From Coriobacteriia bacterium (GTDB taxonomy: Bacteria; Actinomycetota; Coriobacteriia; Anaerosomatales; PALSA-660): 21,303 bases of DNA. The translations under genes were made by a program, and so were the position numbers. The stretch spans positions 1 through 21,303 of the forward strand of contig JAUSAU010000077.1 of NCBI GenBank assembly GCA_030652345.1. The letters run 5' to 3'. Shown piece after piece: positions 13,860 through 20,858 of this stretch (its first letter is position 1; each line of letters starts with the position of its first letter). The notes beneath the pieces are model-generated. The model worked only from the letters and a program-made list of their open reading frames with translations. It was not told where the DNA came from and did no database searches.

Positions 13860-14785
13860 CGCCCTGCACCCTCTTCCACGATCCGGACGAAGACTTCTTC
13901 GAGCCCCATCTCGCCGGCTTCCATGCGACGGATGCCGGCACCCAGCTCCACGATGATGCGCGGCAACTCGTGCCGCGCGGCGTCCTCGTCGGCGACTGTG
14001 ATGACAGCCGTGCCGCCCTCCGCGACGGCCTCGCTGACCCATGCCCGGTCGCGGATCGCGGCCAGAAGCCGCTCCGGCGACTCGTCGAGCTCGACGATGA
14101 TGCGGGACGCGCCGTAGCGTGACCGCAGCTCGTCGATGGGCGCCTCGACCACGACCTTCCCGTGGTCCAGGATCGCGACCGTGTCGCAGATCCGCTCCAC
14201 GTCGGCAAGCACGTGCGTCGAGAACAGGACGGTCGTGCGCCCGCGCAGCGACGCGAGCATGTCGAGGACCTGCTTGCGGCCCATCGGGTCCAGCGCGCTC
14301 GTCGGCTCGTCGAGCAGCAGGAGCGCCGGTGCGTTCACGAGCGCCTGGGCGACCCCGAGACGCTGCTTCATCCCGCGCGAGAACCCGCCGATCGGCGAGT
14401 CGACGCCGGTCAGGCCGGCGAGATCGAGCAGGACGTCCATGCGCCCGCTGAGCTGCGTGCCGCTCAGCCCGAACAGCCCGCCGGCGAACGCCAGGAACTC
14501 GCGCGCGGTCATCCAGTCGTAGAACCCGGGGACGTCGGGCAGATAGCCCATCCGGGCGCGGATGTCGTCACCGGCGCGCGTGGCGTCGGCACCCAGCACC
14601 GTGACTGTGCCACCGGTCGGGCGCGCCTGCCCCGTCAGGATGCGAAGCGTCGTGGTCTTCCCCGCCCCGTTGGGACCGAGGAAGCCGAAGATGCTGCCCT
14701 CCGGCACCGTGAGGTCGACGCCGTCGAGCGCGGCCACCCCGCCGAAGACCTTGCGAAGACCGTGGATCTCGATCGCAGCGTTCAT
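13856..14785 (-). CDS. ABC transporter ATP-binding protein
   Basis: The 309-residue ATPase shows Walker A GPNGAGKTT (37-45), the signature GFSRGMKQR (134-142), Walker B LLLLDEPTSALDP (155-167) and the switch histidine in STHVLADVE (H191). About 100 residues follow the nucleotide-binding domain (IIVELDESPERLLAAI, then ELGAGIRRMEAGEMGLEEVF), the usual tail of ABC-2-associated ATPases. The ATG at 14785 overlaps the stop of the PLDc_N gene by four bases, and its own stop overlaps the permease start by four bases. This is strong evidence of one polycistronic, coupled unit. Confidence 0.95.
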   Translation of the reverse strand: MNAAIEIHGLRKVFGGVAALDGVDLTVPEGSIFGFLGPNGAGKTTTLRILTGQARPTGGTVTVLGADATRAGDDIRARMGYLPDVPGFYDWMTAREFLAFAGGLFGLSGTQLSGRMDVLLDLAGLTGVDSPIGGFSRGMKQRLGVAQALVNAPALLLLDEPTSALDPMGRKQVLDMLASLRGRTTVLFSTHVLADVERICDTVAILDHGKVVVEAPIDELRSRYGASRIIVELDESPERLLAAIRDRAWVSEAVAEGGTAVITVADEDAARHELPRIIVELGAGIRRMEAGEMGLEEVFVRIVEEGAGR

Positions 14786-15096
14786 CGCGGATCGTTCTCC
14801 GGCCCGGCCCCGTAGAGCGCATCCACCGCGGCCGCGCTGCGCGCCGCATCTGCCTCGAGCGACGGGGGCTCCACCACGGGAGCGGGCTTGCGGCCCGCCG
14901 CCAGGTAGATGATCGCCCCGACCATGTTCACGAACAGGATGATGATGATCCAGGGCCACTTGGCGCCCATGCGGATGCGCTCGACCGGCGTCTTCCACAG
15001 GTCATAGAGCGCGTAGCCCTCCAGACCGAACTGCACCACCAGGACGACCACGAGCGCCGCCTGGAACCATGTCGGCATGTCGTCTACTGCGAGCAT
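14782..15096 (-). CDS. PLDc_N domain small membrane protein (YxlE-like)
   Basis: The 104-residue protein has two hydrophobic segments (about 10-30 and 46-66) with the PLDc_N pattern YDLWKTPVERIRMGAKWPWI and VNMVGAIIYLAAGRKP. The family is named after the N-terminal membrane part of phospholipase D-like proteins but has no nuclease or lipase motif. A polar tail of about 35 residues follows. The ATG has AAGGAG (15105-15110) eight bases upstream, and its first codon shares one base with the preceding stop (TGATG). Placement directly before an ABC ATPase and permease matches yxlE-yxlF-yxlG in the Bacillus subtilis sigY operon, where YxlE helps restrain SigY. No sigma factor is seen here, so only the arrangement is shared. 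Confidence 0.85.
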   Translation of the reverse strand: MLAVDDMPTWFQAALVVVLVVQFGLEGYALYDLWKTPVERIRMGAKWPWIIIILFVNMVGAIIYLAAGRKPAPVVEPPSLEADAARSAAAVDALYGAGPENDPR

Positions 15097-16070
15097 CACA
15101 CACACTCCTTGTCCGCGGCGTCGCGCCGCGCCTCGTATCCGCGCCCGATCCGCGCGAGTGTCACCAACAGTGCGAACGGGGCCACTATCGACAGCACGAT
15201 CCCGGGGCCCACGATCCAGATGCCGTCCAGGCCCCACGCCGTCGCGGCGCCCTGCGCGTACATGCCCATCGCGAGGATGCCCGCGAAGAGTGCGGCGGCG
15301 CTTCCGGCGGCCCGCCACGCGGGGCGCCTCCGACGGATGTGGTCGGCGGCGTTCCAGACGAGAAGCGTCAGCGTCACTCCGAGCGTCCACAGCAGGACGG
15401 AGTCCTTGCCGGAGAAGCCGTCGGCCGTGCCCGCGATGTCGTAGTGCGTCGCGATGCTCGCCGGAAGCGAGGCGTGGACGCGCCACGCGAACGCGACGAA
15501 CGCGGCTGCGACCACCCCGGGCACGGCTATCGCAGCGCTCAGAACGCGATGCGGGACGCAGGCGAACGGCTCGTCCTCATCATCCGGGCGTACGAGGCCG
15601 AGGCGCACCGCGACAGCGCCGAAATTCACGTCCCACCCCGCACCGAACACGCGCGGCACGAAGATGCGCGTGTCGAGCGGGTTCCACCAGGCGGCCGCGA
15701 TGCGCTCGCTCGTCGGGACACGCAGGTCGTACGGCATGCCCAGGATGCGACCCACCAGAGGCGAGCTCCCGCTCGCGTCGTGGGCGCGGTAACCCTGGCT
15801 CGCGTCCTCGAGTCCTCCGCCCTCGGCCATCGCCGCGGCGAGCGCCTCTGGCGGACCGAACTCGGCCAGCACCGCGGACACGGCCTGCGGCGTCCCGTCG
15901 GTGGCGGAGAGCCGCTCCTCGACGTAGTCACGGATCTCCTCGACCGTCTCCTCGGACTCCGAGACCGCAGCGCGGAGCAGCGCTCCGTGCACCCGCTCGA
16001 GATAGGTGTCCACCAGATGCGTCGCCTCCGGCGAGGTCTCCCGCGCCCGGGCACGCTCCTCCGAGCTCAT
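15096..16070 (-). CDS. HAAS-type membrane protein with DUF5808-like and DUF1648-like segments
   Basis: Residues about 10-90 of this 324-residue protein form an alpha-helical HAAS-like domain (VDTYLERVHGALL, ETVEEIRDYVEERL, VLAEFGPPEALAAAM), the kind of module often paired with PadR regulators. Residues about 113-160 resemble DUF5808 (NPLDTRIFVPRVFGAGWDVN, then FG). Four transmembrane helices follow (about 176-196, 224-240, 253-275, 283-305). The first periplasmic stretch, LPASIATHYDIAGTADGFSG (202-221), looks like a DUF1648 motif. Related proteins are thought to sense or signal at the membrane; no enzyme motif is visible. It overlaps PadR by four bases and the PLDc_N gene by one base. Confidence 0.8.
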   Translation of the reverse strand: MSSEERARARETSPEATHLVDTYLERVHGALLRAAVSESEETVEEIRDYVEERLSATDGTPQAVSAVLAEFGPPEALAAAMAEGGGLEDASQGYRAHDASGSSPLVGRILGMPYDLRVPTSERIAAAWWNPLDTRIFVPRVFGAGWDVNFGAVAVRLGLVRPDDEDEPFACVPHRVLSAAIAVPGVVAAAFVAFAWRVHASLPASIATHYDIAGTADGFSGKDSVLLWTLGVTLTLLVWNAADHIRRRRPAWRAAGSAAALFAGILAMGMYAQGAATAWGLDGIWIVGPGIVLSIVAPFALLVTLARIGRGYEARRDAADKECV

Positions 16071-16414
16071 CGTGCGCCACCCTCCGACATCAACTCATCC
16101 ATCGCGCTCACGACACCCGCCCACTCGCCGCTCATGCGCTCGAACTCGGCGACGCCGGCAGCGGTGAGCCGGTAGTACTTGCGGGGCGGCCCGACCGGAG
16201 ACTCACGCCACACGGAGTCGATCAGACCGGCCTTCTTGAGGCGCGAGAGCAGCGGGTAGACCGTCCCCGCGCTGATCGCGAGACCGGGATGCGATGCCAG
16301 CGCGTCGACGATCGCCACTCCGTAGGCCTCGCCCGCGTGCAGCAGCGCGAGGATCGCCAGCTCGACGACGCCCTTGCGGAACTGCGATATGCGGCTCTCG
16401 GAATCGGTGCCCAT
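16067..16414 (-). CDS. PadR family transcriptional regulator
   Basis: This 115-residue protein is a short PadR-type winged helix-turn-helix. It shows ELAILALLHAGEAYGVAIVD (18-37), the recognition-helix region SAGTVYPLLSRLKKAGLI (48-65) and the wing VGPPRKYYRLTAAG (73-86). PadR proteins are usually dimeric repressors released by small ligands, and they commonly repress their own operon and a neighbouring transporter. It is the first gene of a five-gene overlapping operon ending in an ABC exporter. The ribosome-binding site is weak. A promoter with a perfect palindrome in its spacer lies 52 bases upstream, a natural candidate for self-regulation. Confidence 0.95.
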   Translation of the reverse strand: MGTDSESRISQFRKGVVELAILALLHAGEAYGVAIVDALASHPGLAISAGTVYPLLSRLKKAGLIDSVWRESPVGPPRKYYRLTAAGVAEFERMSGEWAGVVSAMDELMSEGGAR

Positions 16415-16465
16415 GTCTTCGCTCTCGTCTCCGTCACCGGACCTGTTACGTGTAGTGCCCGCTTC

Positions 16466-16494
16466 CTTGTATCACACGCTAGCGTGCGGTGCAA
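16466..16494 (-). promoter_or_regulatory. Predicted promoter of the PadR-ABC operon
   Basis: On the minus strand TTGCAC (16489-16494) and TACAAG (16466-16471) are spaced by 17 bases. The -10 carries an upstream TG (TGATACAAG), as in extended -10 promoters. The matches are 3 of 6 and 4 of 6. The palindrome in the spacer and the position in front of padR strengthen the call. Confidence 0.45.
16475..16486. promoter_or_regulatory. Perfect 12-bp palindrome in the PadR operon promoter, probable operator
   Basis: CACGCTAGCGTG is a perfect inverted repeat, extended to 16 bases (CACACGCTAGCGTGCG) with one mismatch. It sits between the -35 and -10 of the PadR operon promoter, where a bound dimer would exclude RNA polymerase. 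It does not match the ATGT-ACAT PadR sites known from PadR itself, so binding by this PadR is inference. Confidence 0.5.
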
Positions 16495-16561
16495 GGTACT
16501 GTTCTCGAATCGAACGCCGAAGGTACCTCTCAGTGACTGCGCGGAACGTGGGCGGCTGGCG

Positions 16562-16576
16562 GCGGGCTCAGCCCGC
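16562..16576 (-). other. Hairpin with the glycosyltransferase stop codon in its loop
   Basis: On the minus strand GCGGGC-TGA-GCCCGC forms a six-bp GC stem whose three-base loop is the stop codon itself. No T-run follows, so it is not a standard intrinsic terminator. It may protect the mRNA 3' end or be chance. Confidence 0.25.
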
Positions 16577-17710
16577 GGCGCCCGCGACCCTGACCAGGCC
16601 CGCGCGATACTGGGGCGCGAGGCGCTCGACCGTGAACGCCTCGGCCAGCGCCCTCCCCTGCCCCGGCTCGGGCCGGTGCAGGACCGCGTCGCGCAGACGC
16701 GCCACGAGCGCATCGTCGCTGCCGTAGCGCATGTGCGCGGGGTAGATCTCGGGATACGCGAGACGGTCGGGAACGAGCGGGAAGCAGCCCGCGTAGGCAG
16801 CTTCCACCATCGCGAGCCCGAAGAACTCGTTGAAGGCGGTGGAGACCGCCACGTCGGAACTCGCGAGGAGCGCCGCGTAGTCGGCGCGGCTCCCCGGCTC
16901 ACCGATGTGCACGAGCCGACCGCCGAGCGCCGCTCCGGCCTGCTCGAACGCGTCGTGCGTCTCGGCGAACGACTGGCCGGCCACCGCGACCTCGAAGTCG
17001 AGCCCCTCCGCGGCGAGTCGCGCGACCGCGTCGAAGAACCCCCCGGGATTCTTGTCGTGCTCCCAGCGATGCGGCCAGACGATCCGGCACCGCTTTCCAC
17101 GGGTGACGGGCGCCCCGTCGAGGTCGTCGGGGCAGAACGGCGGATGGATCACATGCGACTTCGCAGCGATCCGCTCGCCGAGCCCCCGCGGATGGTGGTC
17201 GGGGAACTGCCGTATGAACGGGTCCGCCCCCTCCGTGAACGACTCCATGTTCCAGCGGGTGTTGAACCAGCACTCGTCGGCGGTCAGCGCGCTCGTGAGG
17301 TTCGTCAGCGGGAACTGCAGGTCCCACTCCGCCTCGTGGCGGTTCGGGTAGACGAGCTGGTTCTCGTGGAAGTAGACGACGGACGGCACGCCGGCCACGG
17401 CCGCGCCGGCCATCCCGTAGAACTCCGCGAGGTTCACGAACGTTGACGCGAACACGATGTCCCAGCGCGCCCGCGCGCCCTCGCGCCCCGCTTCTCCGGC
17501 CGGATGATCGCGCTGCCACTCCGTGTCCAGCCGTCGCGCCTCCTGCGCGAAGGTGATAGCGGAGCCGCGCATGCGCCACTTCCACTTGCGCGCCGGCAGC
17601 ACGAGCAGGTCGGACTCGACACCGAGGTGCGACAGCAGGCAGTCGAGGACGGCCTTGTGCGAACCACCGTGGTACGGCTCGAGGATGAGAACGCGCAGCG
17701 CGCCGTCCAT
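16568..17710 (-). CDS. tRNA-queuosine alpha-mannosyltransferase-like glycosyltransferase (QTMAN/DUF3524 plus GT4 domain)
   Basis: The 380-residue protein begins with the DUF3524/QTMAN N-terminal signature: LILEPYHGGSHKAVLDCL (8-25), LPARKWKWRMRG (38-49) and VYFHENQLVYP (112-122). Its C-terminal half is a GT-B Rossmann domain with WPHRWEHDKNP (212-222) and the GT4 EX7E motif in NEFFGLAMVE (E295, E303). In animals this family (GTDC1/QTMAN) adds mannose to queuosine at position 34 of tRNA-Asp using GDP-mannose. Bacterial members are far less studied. The ATG at 17710 has GAGGGG eight bases upstream and follows thiI, another tRNA-modification gene, by four bases. That supports a tRNA substrate. 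No tgt or queA is in the window, so acceptor and sugar are inferred. Confidence 0.85.
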   Translation of the reverse strand: MDGALRVLILEPYHGGSHKAVLDCLLSHLGVESDLLVLPARKWKWRMRGSAITFAQEARRLDTEWQRDHPAGEAGREGARARWDIVFASTFVNLAEFYGMAGAAVAGVPSVVYFHENQLVYPNRHEAEWDLQFPLTNLTSALTADECWFNTRWNMESFTEGADPFIRQFPDHHPRGLGERIAAKSHVIHPPFCPDDLDGAPVTRGKRCRIVWPHRWEHDKNPGGFFDAVARLAAEGLDFEVAVAGQSFAETHDAFEQAGAALGGRLVHIGEPGSRADYAALLASSDVAVSTAFNEFFGLAMVEAAYAGCFPLVPDRLAYPEIYPAHMRYGSDDALVARLRDAVLHRPEPGQGRALAEAFTVERLAPQYRAGLVRVAGAAG

Positions 17711-17714
17711 CCCG

Positions 17715-18947
17715 CTACCCCTCGCAGGGCACGCCGGGGGCGCGCTTCGTGGGCCGGTAGGAGGCGCACGGGAAGTCACGGTAGCGGATCGATGCGATCG
17801 CCTCGGCGACCATCGCCGGGACGTCGAGCGCCTCCTCGGCCTTGGCGAGCGCGGACGGACGAGCGTGCGTCTCGGGCGTGCGTGGCATGAACAGCGTGCA
17901 GCAGTCCGGATGCTGGCGCACCGAGATCTCATAGGTGCCGATGCGCCGGGCCTCGGCGATGATCTCCTGCTTGTCCGTGCCGATGAGCGGCCTCAGGACC
18001 GGGAGGGTGGCAGCGGCATCGACAGCGGCGATGTTGTCCAGCGTCTGCGACGCCACCTGGCCCAGCGACTCCCCCGTCACGAGCGCCTTGGCGTTCTCCG
18101 CCCGGGCCACCGCCTCCGCGACCCGCACCATGAGACGGCGATAGAGCAGGATGCGCAGGTCCGGAGGGCAGGCGAGCATGATCTGCCGTTGCAGGTCTCC
18201 GAAGGGCACCGAGTAGACCCGGCCGAGACCGCCGGCGGGCGCCAGCGCGTCAGCGATGTCGAACGTATCGGTCGTCGACGCATCCGAGGTCTGCGGTGCA
18301 CCGGAGAAATGCACGCCGACGACCACCGCACCGCGCCGCATCATGCGGGAGGCCGCGACCGGTGAGTCGATGCCGGCCGACAGCAGACAGACCACCTTGC
18401 CCGACGACCCGACAGGGAGTCCTCCGGGTCCGAACAGGCGTCTGGCCGAGACATAGCCCGTCCCCTGCACGACCTCGACCCATACGGTGACGTCCGGTGC
18501 GCCGAGATCGACGCGCAGACCGAACTCGTCAACGAGGTGCTGACCGATCTCGACGTTCATCACGGTGGACGGAACGTCGAAGTCGGTGGCCGATCGCCGG
18601 GAATCGACGGCGAACGTGAGCTCTCCGGCGCAGCCGAGCCGATCGATCTCCTCGCGCATCACCATGGCGGCCGCGGCCTTGAGCTGGCCGAGGTCGCGCG
18701 CGGTCAGCAGGCAGTCGGAGACGTGTGCGACGCCCGGAAGGGCGGCGCATGCGGCGAGGAGAGTCTCGGCGGTGGCACGGCCCGTGACCGGCACGATGAG
18801 CCGGGACGCGATTCGCTCCACCTTCGCGTCGGTCAGGCCCCGGACTGCGAAGTCCAGATTCGCCCGAAGACGGTCCTCGAAAGTGGAGCGGTTGCGGCCC
18901 TTGAGGCCGATCTCGTGATAGTGGACGAGCGCGGCTCGCTCGAACAA
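17715..18947 (-). CDS. thiI: tRNA 4-thiouridine synthase ThiI (no rhodanese domain)
   Basis: ThiI adenylates and thiolates U8 of tRNA and may supply sulfur for thiamine synthesis. The 410-residue protein has an N-terminal ferredoxin-like domain (HEIGLKGRNR, 11-20), a THUMP domain (about 60-170, VEVVQGTGYVSARR) and a PP-loop domain with LSAGIDSPVAASRMM (189-203). The conserved cysteine lies in HPDCCTLFMP (C349/C350). The C-terminal rhodanese domain of E. coli ThiI is absent, as in many Gram-positive and archaeal forms, so sulfur must come from a separate donor. The start is a TTG at 18947: GAGGGG (18955-18960) lies seven bases upstream and no ATG fits. It begins 14 bases after the rpoZ stop. 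Confidence 0.95.
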   Translation of the reverse strand: MFERAALVHYHEIGLKGRNRSTFEDRLRANLDFAVRGLTDAKVERIASRLIVPVTGRATAETLLAACAALPGVAHVSDCLLTARDLGQLKAAAAMVMREEIDRLGCAGELTFAVDSRRSATDFDVPSTVMNVEIGQHLVDEFGLRVDLGAPDVTVWVEVVQGTGYVSARRLFGPGGLPVGSSGKVVCLLSAGIDSPVAASRMMRRGAVVVGVHFSGAPQTSDASTTDTFDIADALAPAGGLGRVYSVPFGDLQRQIMLACPPDLRILLYRRLMVRVAEAVARAENAKALVTGESLGQVASQTLDNIAAVDAAATLPVLRPLIGTDKQEIIAEARRIGTYEISVRQHPDCCTLFMPRTPETHARPSALAKAEEALDVPAMVAEAIASIRYRDFPCASYRPTKRAPGVPCEG

Positions 18948-18959
18948 GGGGTGACCCCT
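18947..18959 (-). promoter_or_regulatory. Hairpin covering the thiI ribosome-binding site
   Basis: On the minus strand AGGGG-TCA-CCCCT forms a five-bp stem with a three-base loop. The 5' arm is the Shine-Dalgarno sequence and the 3' arm ends on the first base of the TTG start. Translation may depend on ribosomes arriving from rpoZ, which stops just upstream. Confidence 0.4.
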
Positions 18960-18961
18960 CG

Positions 18962-19210
18962 CTACTTGATGCCGTCCTTCACGCGCTCGTAGCTGACGTC
19001 GCCGTCCGCGATCTCTTCCATGGCCAGCGTGAGCGGCTTCGTCGAGGTCAACGAAGCGATCTGCGGCGCAGACATGGTCAGCAGCGCCTGGTCACGCACG
19101 CCGTGCAGCATGTCGTTGATCTGACGCGCGCGCTTGGCGGCGACGATGCAGAGCGTGTACTTCGAATCCACTTTGGAGAGCAGGATGTCGATCTCGGGTC
19201 TGATGACCAT
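18962..19210 (-). CDS. rpoZ: DNA-directed RNA polymerase omega subunit
   Basis: The 82-residue protein begins MVIRPEIDILLSKVDSKYTL and has the family motif CIVAAKRARQIND (21-33), followed by TSTKPLTLAMEEIADGDVSY. Omega binds the beta' subunit and aids core assembly. I chose the ATG at 19210; the frame extends to 19291 but the extra 27 residues overlap gmk and do not look like omega. The nearest ribosome-binding site (GAGGA) is rather far from the ATG. It sits 16 bases after gmk, the near-universal neighbour. Confidence 0.95.
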   Translation of the reverse strand: MVIRPEIDILLSKVDSKYTLCIVAAKRARQINDMLHGVRDQALLTMSAPQIASLTSTKPLTLAMEEIADGDVSYERVKDGIK

Positions 19211-19226
19211 AGGTGATAACTGTCCT

Positions 19227-19796
19227 CTACGCTTGTTCGGAGACTGAGCGAATGTACGCGACGAGGTCGTCGGTCGCTCGAGACACATCATCGTTTAATA
19301 CCACATGATCATACGTTCCCTCAAGTTCGAGCTCGCGACGGGCGGTCTCCAGACGGGTCCTGATCTGGTCGTCCGACTCGGCGCCGCGGCTGCGGATCCG
19401 CTTCTCGAGCTCCTCCGTGGAGGGCGCCTTGACGAATATCAGTCGGCTGCCGTCCATCTGCTTGCGCACCTGGAAAGCCCCTTGGGGATCGATCTCGAGG
19501 ATCACATCCATGCCGGCCGCGTTACGGCGCTCCACGGGACGTCTGAGCGTCCCGTACCGATTGCCGTGCACCTCAGCGTGTTCGAGGAACTCCCCCGCGC
19601 GCACACGGCCTTCGAACTCCGTGGGCGTGAGGAAGAAGTAATCGACGGTGTCGCGCTCACCGGGTCGAGGTGTGCGCGTGGTCGCGGAGACCGATACCCA
19701 GAGGTCGGGGACCCTGCGAAGGAGTTCCTTCACCAGCGTCCCTTTGCCTGCGCCTGACGGTCCCGAGATTATGAAGAGGTGGCCCTCGCGCGTCAT
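19227..19796 (-). CDS. gmk: Guanylate kinase
   Basis: Gmk phosphorylates GMP to GDP with ATP. The 189-residue protein is of normal length and shows the P-loop SGPSGAGKGTLV (11-22), the GMP-binding segments TTRTPRPGE (39-47), DYFF (52-55) and EFLEHAEVHGNRYGT (69-83), and ILEIDPQGA. The lid region contains RIRSRGAESDDQIRTRL. I chose the ATG at 19796, the first after the mihF stop (10-base gap); the in-frame ATG at 19850 lies inside mihF. No strong ribosome-binding site is visible, so coupling to mihF translation is likely. Confidence 0.97.
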   Translation of the reverse strand: MTREGHLFIISGPSGAGKGTLVKELLRRVPDLWVSVSATTRTPRPGERDTVDYFFLTPTEFEGRVRAGEFLEHAEVHGNRYGTLRRPVERRNAAGMDVILEIDPQGAFQVRKQMDGSRLIFVKAPSTEELEKRIRSRGAESDDQIRTRLETARRELELEGTYDHVVLNDDVSRATDDLVAYIRSVSEQA

Positions 19797-19806
19797 CGGA
19801 TGCGCG

Positions 19807-20118
19807 CTACTTGCCCAGGCGCTCCATGAGCATCTCTCGCTGCCGGGCACCCAGCCCCTGCACGCGACGGCTCTCGGAGATCTCGAGCTCGGACATGATG
19901 CGTGCGGCCTTCGCCTTGCCGAATCCCGGAAGGGACTCGAGCAGGGTCGAGACCTTGAGACGAGCGACGATCGGGTCGTCCGCCCGCTTCATCACGTCGG
20001 CGAAGCTCAGCTTGCCCGACTTGATCTCAGCGCGCAGTGCTGCACGCTTCGCGCGGGCCTCAGCGGCCTTCTTGAGTGCCGCCTGGCGGTCCGCGTCGGA
20101 CAGGTTCGGTAGCGCCAT
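19807..20118 (-). CDS. mihF: Actinobacterial-type integration host factor (mIHF)
   Basis: The 103-residue nucleoid-associated protein begins MALPNLSDADRQAAL. A long basic helix (ALKKAAEARAKRAALRAEIK) leads into a helix-two-turn-helix DNA-binding core around 57-95 (LPGFGKAKAARIM; RRVQGLG). This family is confined to Actinomycetota and unrelated to enterobacterial IHF. In mycobacteria it is essential, and mihF is followed by gmk and rpoZ, as here. The ATG has a near-perfect AGGAGGAA ribosome-binding site (20121-20128), implying high expression. Its own promoter is predicted just after pyrE. Confidence 0.95.
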   Translation of the reverse strand: MALPNLSDADRQAALKKAAEARAKRAALRAEIKSGKLSFADVMKRADDPIVARLKVSTLLESLPGFGKAKAARIMSELEISESRRVQGLGARQREMLMERLGK

Positions 20119-20226
20119 CGTTCCTCCTCATGCGTCCCCGGTGCGGGGCGACTCTCCCGAAGCTGCCCCGTTCATGCCGTCCGGAAGTGCCGCCTGCTCA
20201 CGCCCCGGGTACTCAGCATGTGCTCG

Positions 20227-20255
20227 ATGGTACCGCTCACCTGCGGCGATGCCAA
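20227..20255 (-). promoter_or_regulatory. Predicted promoter of the mihF-gmk-rpoZ transcript
   Basis: TTGGCA (20250-20255; five of six bases) and TACCAT (20227-20232; four of six) are separated by exactly 17 bases on the minus strand. They lie immediately after the pyrE stop. The leader to mihF would be about 100 bases. Confidence 0.5.
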
Positions 20256-20259
20256 CAGC

Positions 20260-20847
20260 CTATTTGGCCAGAGACCGGCTTCCGGGCTGGTAGAGGGGGA
20301 CATCCGAGGCGCAGAGGCCGCACTCCCCCGGCTCCCAAGACTCGACCTGCAGTCGAAGCAGAGGGAAGAGCTCGACGTCGTATGCCTTGGGGCCCCCGCG
20401 GTCGATGATGCTCGCCGCACCGACGACCTCTCCGCCCGATTCCCGGACCAGGTCGACGACCTCGGCGACACTCCCACCTGTGGTGACGACGTCCTCGACC
20501 ACGAGCACGGAAGCTCCCTCGGGCACGGCGAACCCGCGACGGAGCACCATGGCTCCACCCTCGCGCTCGCTGAAGATGAACTTGACCCCGAGCGCCTGCG
20601 CGACGGCGAACCCGATGATGATGCCTCCCACCGCGGGCGCAGCCACGAGGTCGATGCGCCGTTCGCCGATGCGCTCCACCATCGCATGTGCGAGGCGCGT
20701 CACCAGCGCGGGGTCCTCCAGAACACGCGCGCACTGGACGTAGCGGTCGGAATGGCGCCCGCTCGTGAGCTTGAAGTGGCCGGTGAGGATCGCCTTGGCG
20801 TCCTCGAGCGCGGTGTAGACGTCTGCCTCGGTCATCGCTGCGGTCAT
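20260..20847 (-). CDS. pyrE: Orotate phosphoribosyltransferase
   Basis: PyrE joins orotate to PRPP to make orotidine 5'-phosphate in pyrimidine synthesis. The 195-residue protein shows LTGHFKLTSGRHSDRYVQCA (21-40), the mobile loop FSEREGG (92-98) and the PRPP-binding motif VLVVEDVVTTGGSV (114-127). It ends in CGLCASDVPLYQPGSR, usual for the longer form of the family. I chose the ATG at 20847 because AGGAG lies eight bases upstream; an in-frame ATG at 20835 is possible. It begins 11 bases after the pyrF stop, whose product uses the PyrE product. Confidence 0.96.
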   Translation of the reverse strand: MTAAMTEADVYTALEDAKAILTGHFKLTSGRHSDRYVQCARVLEDPALVTRLAHAMVERIGERRIDLVAAPAVGGIIIGFAVAQALGVKFIFSEREGGAMVLRRGFAVPEGASVLVVEDVVTTGGSVAEVVDLVRESGGEVVGAASIIDRGGPKAYDVELFPLLRLQVESWEPGECGLCASDVPLYQPGSRSLAK

Positions 20848-20858
20848 GCGCGTGGCTC

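Noticed and set aside
15077..17446. A 789-codon open frame on the plus strand
   Set aside because: It runs antisense through the HAAS-like gene, padR, the padR promoter and the glycosyltransferase; Arg/Pro-rich without motifs.
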